Positions 33,982-34,080 of a stretch of 34,080 bases of DNA are shown in pieces. Position numbers and translations under genes: made by a program. Every line of letters begins with the position of its first letter. Position 1 is the first letter of the stretch. The notes below the pieces were generated by a model. It was not told where the DNA came from and ran no database searches. It saw only the letters and a list, made by a program, of their open reading frames with translations. The stretch comes from Acidaminobacter hydrogenoformans DSM 2784 (GTDB lineage: Bacteria; Bacillota; Clostridia; Peptostreptococcales; Acidaminobacteraceae): assembly GCF_900103005.1 (NCBI RefSeq), contig NZ_FMWL01000026.1, positions 1-34,080 on the forward strand, in the 5' to 3' direction.

Positions 33982-34080
<99 letters not shown>

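Overview
The window reads as a chromosomal segment of a Gram-positive bacterium of the class Clostridia (Bacillota). The reasons are gene order (tuf, S10, spc and alpha clusters fused into one long array, followed by ecfA1-ecfA2-ecfT-truA-rplM-rpsI), strong AGGAGG ribosome binding sites, frequent GTG and TTG starts, a Zn-type S14, rpsD kept inside the alpha cluster, and a KOW-domain protein between map and infA. I do not assign a genus.

Layout. 1-653 is the 3' half of tuf, closed by a terminator. A consensus promoter at 720-748 and a structured leader start the ribosomal protein supercluster, which runs without another clear terminator from rpsJ (944) to rplQ (16568): S10, L3, L4, L23, L2, S19, L22, S3, L16, L29, S17, L14, L24, L5, S14, S8, L6, L18, S5, L30, L15, SecY, Adk, Map, KOW protein, IF-1, L36, S13, S11, S4, RpoA, L17. 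A terminator and new promoter follow, then the ECF vitamin-transporter energizing module with truA (16692-19909), then rplM-rpsI with their own promoter and leader and a strong terminator at 20910-20938.

21.0-26.0 kb is a mixed metabolic block: a MazG-like NTP pyrophosphohydrolase, a LigB/Memo-AMMECR1 fusion, a DUF1893 (TM1506-like) protein, ndk, an orphan ECF S component, and a COG2509-type flavoprotein. A 316-base gap with two promoter-like sites precedes a sodium-dependent NSS-family transporter (26267-27682), which ends at a very long perfect palindrome acting as a shared terminator.

27.8-33.5 kb carries de novo pyrimidine synthesis in two divergent transcripts: pyrB-pyrI leftwards and pyrC-pyrF-pyrK-pyrD rightwards. 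Each arm has its own sigma-A-like promoter, a PyrR-type anti-antiterminator hairpin, a candidate antiterminator and an intrinsic terminator. The two hairpins share architecture and an unusual CGAGA pentaloop; I regard this regulatory region as the most interesting part of the window. pyrR itself is not in the window. From 33.6 kb tandem promoters lead into the 5' end of a 16S rRNA gene, which the window cuts off.

The window is mainly conserved core genome. I see no CRISPR array, prophage, transposase gene or tRNA gene, and no wholly unknown multigene system.
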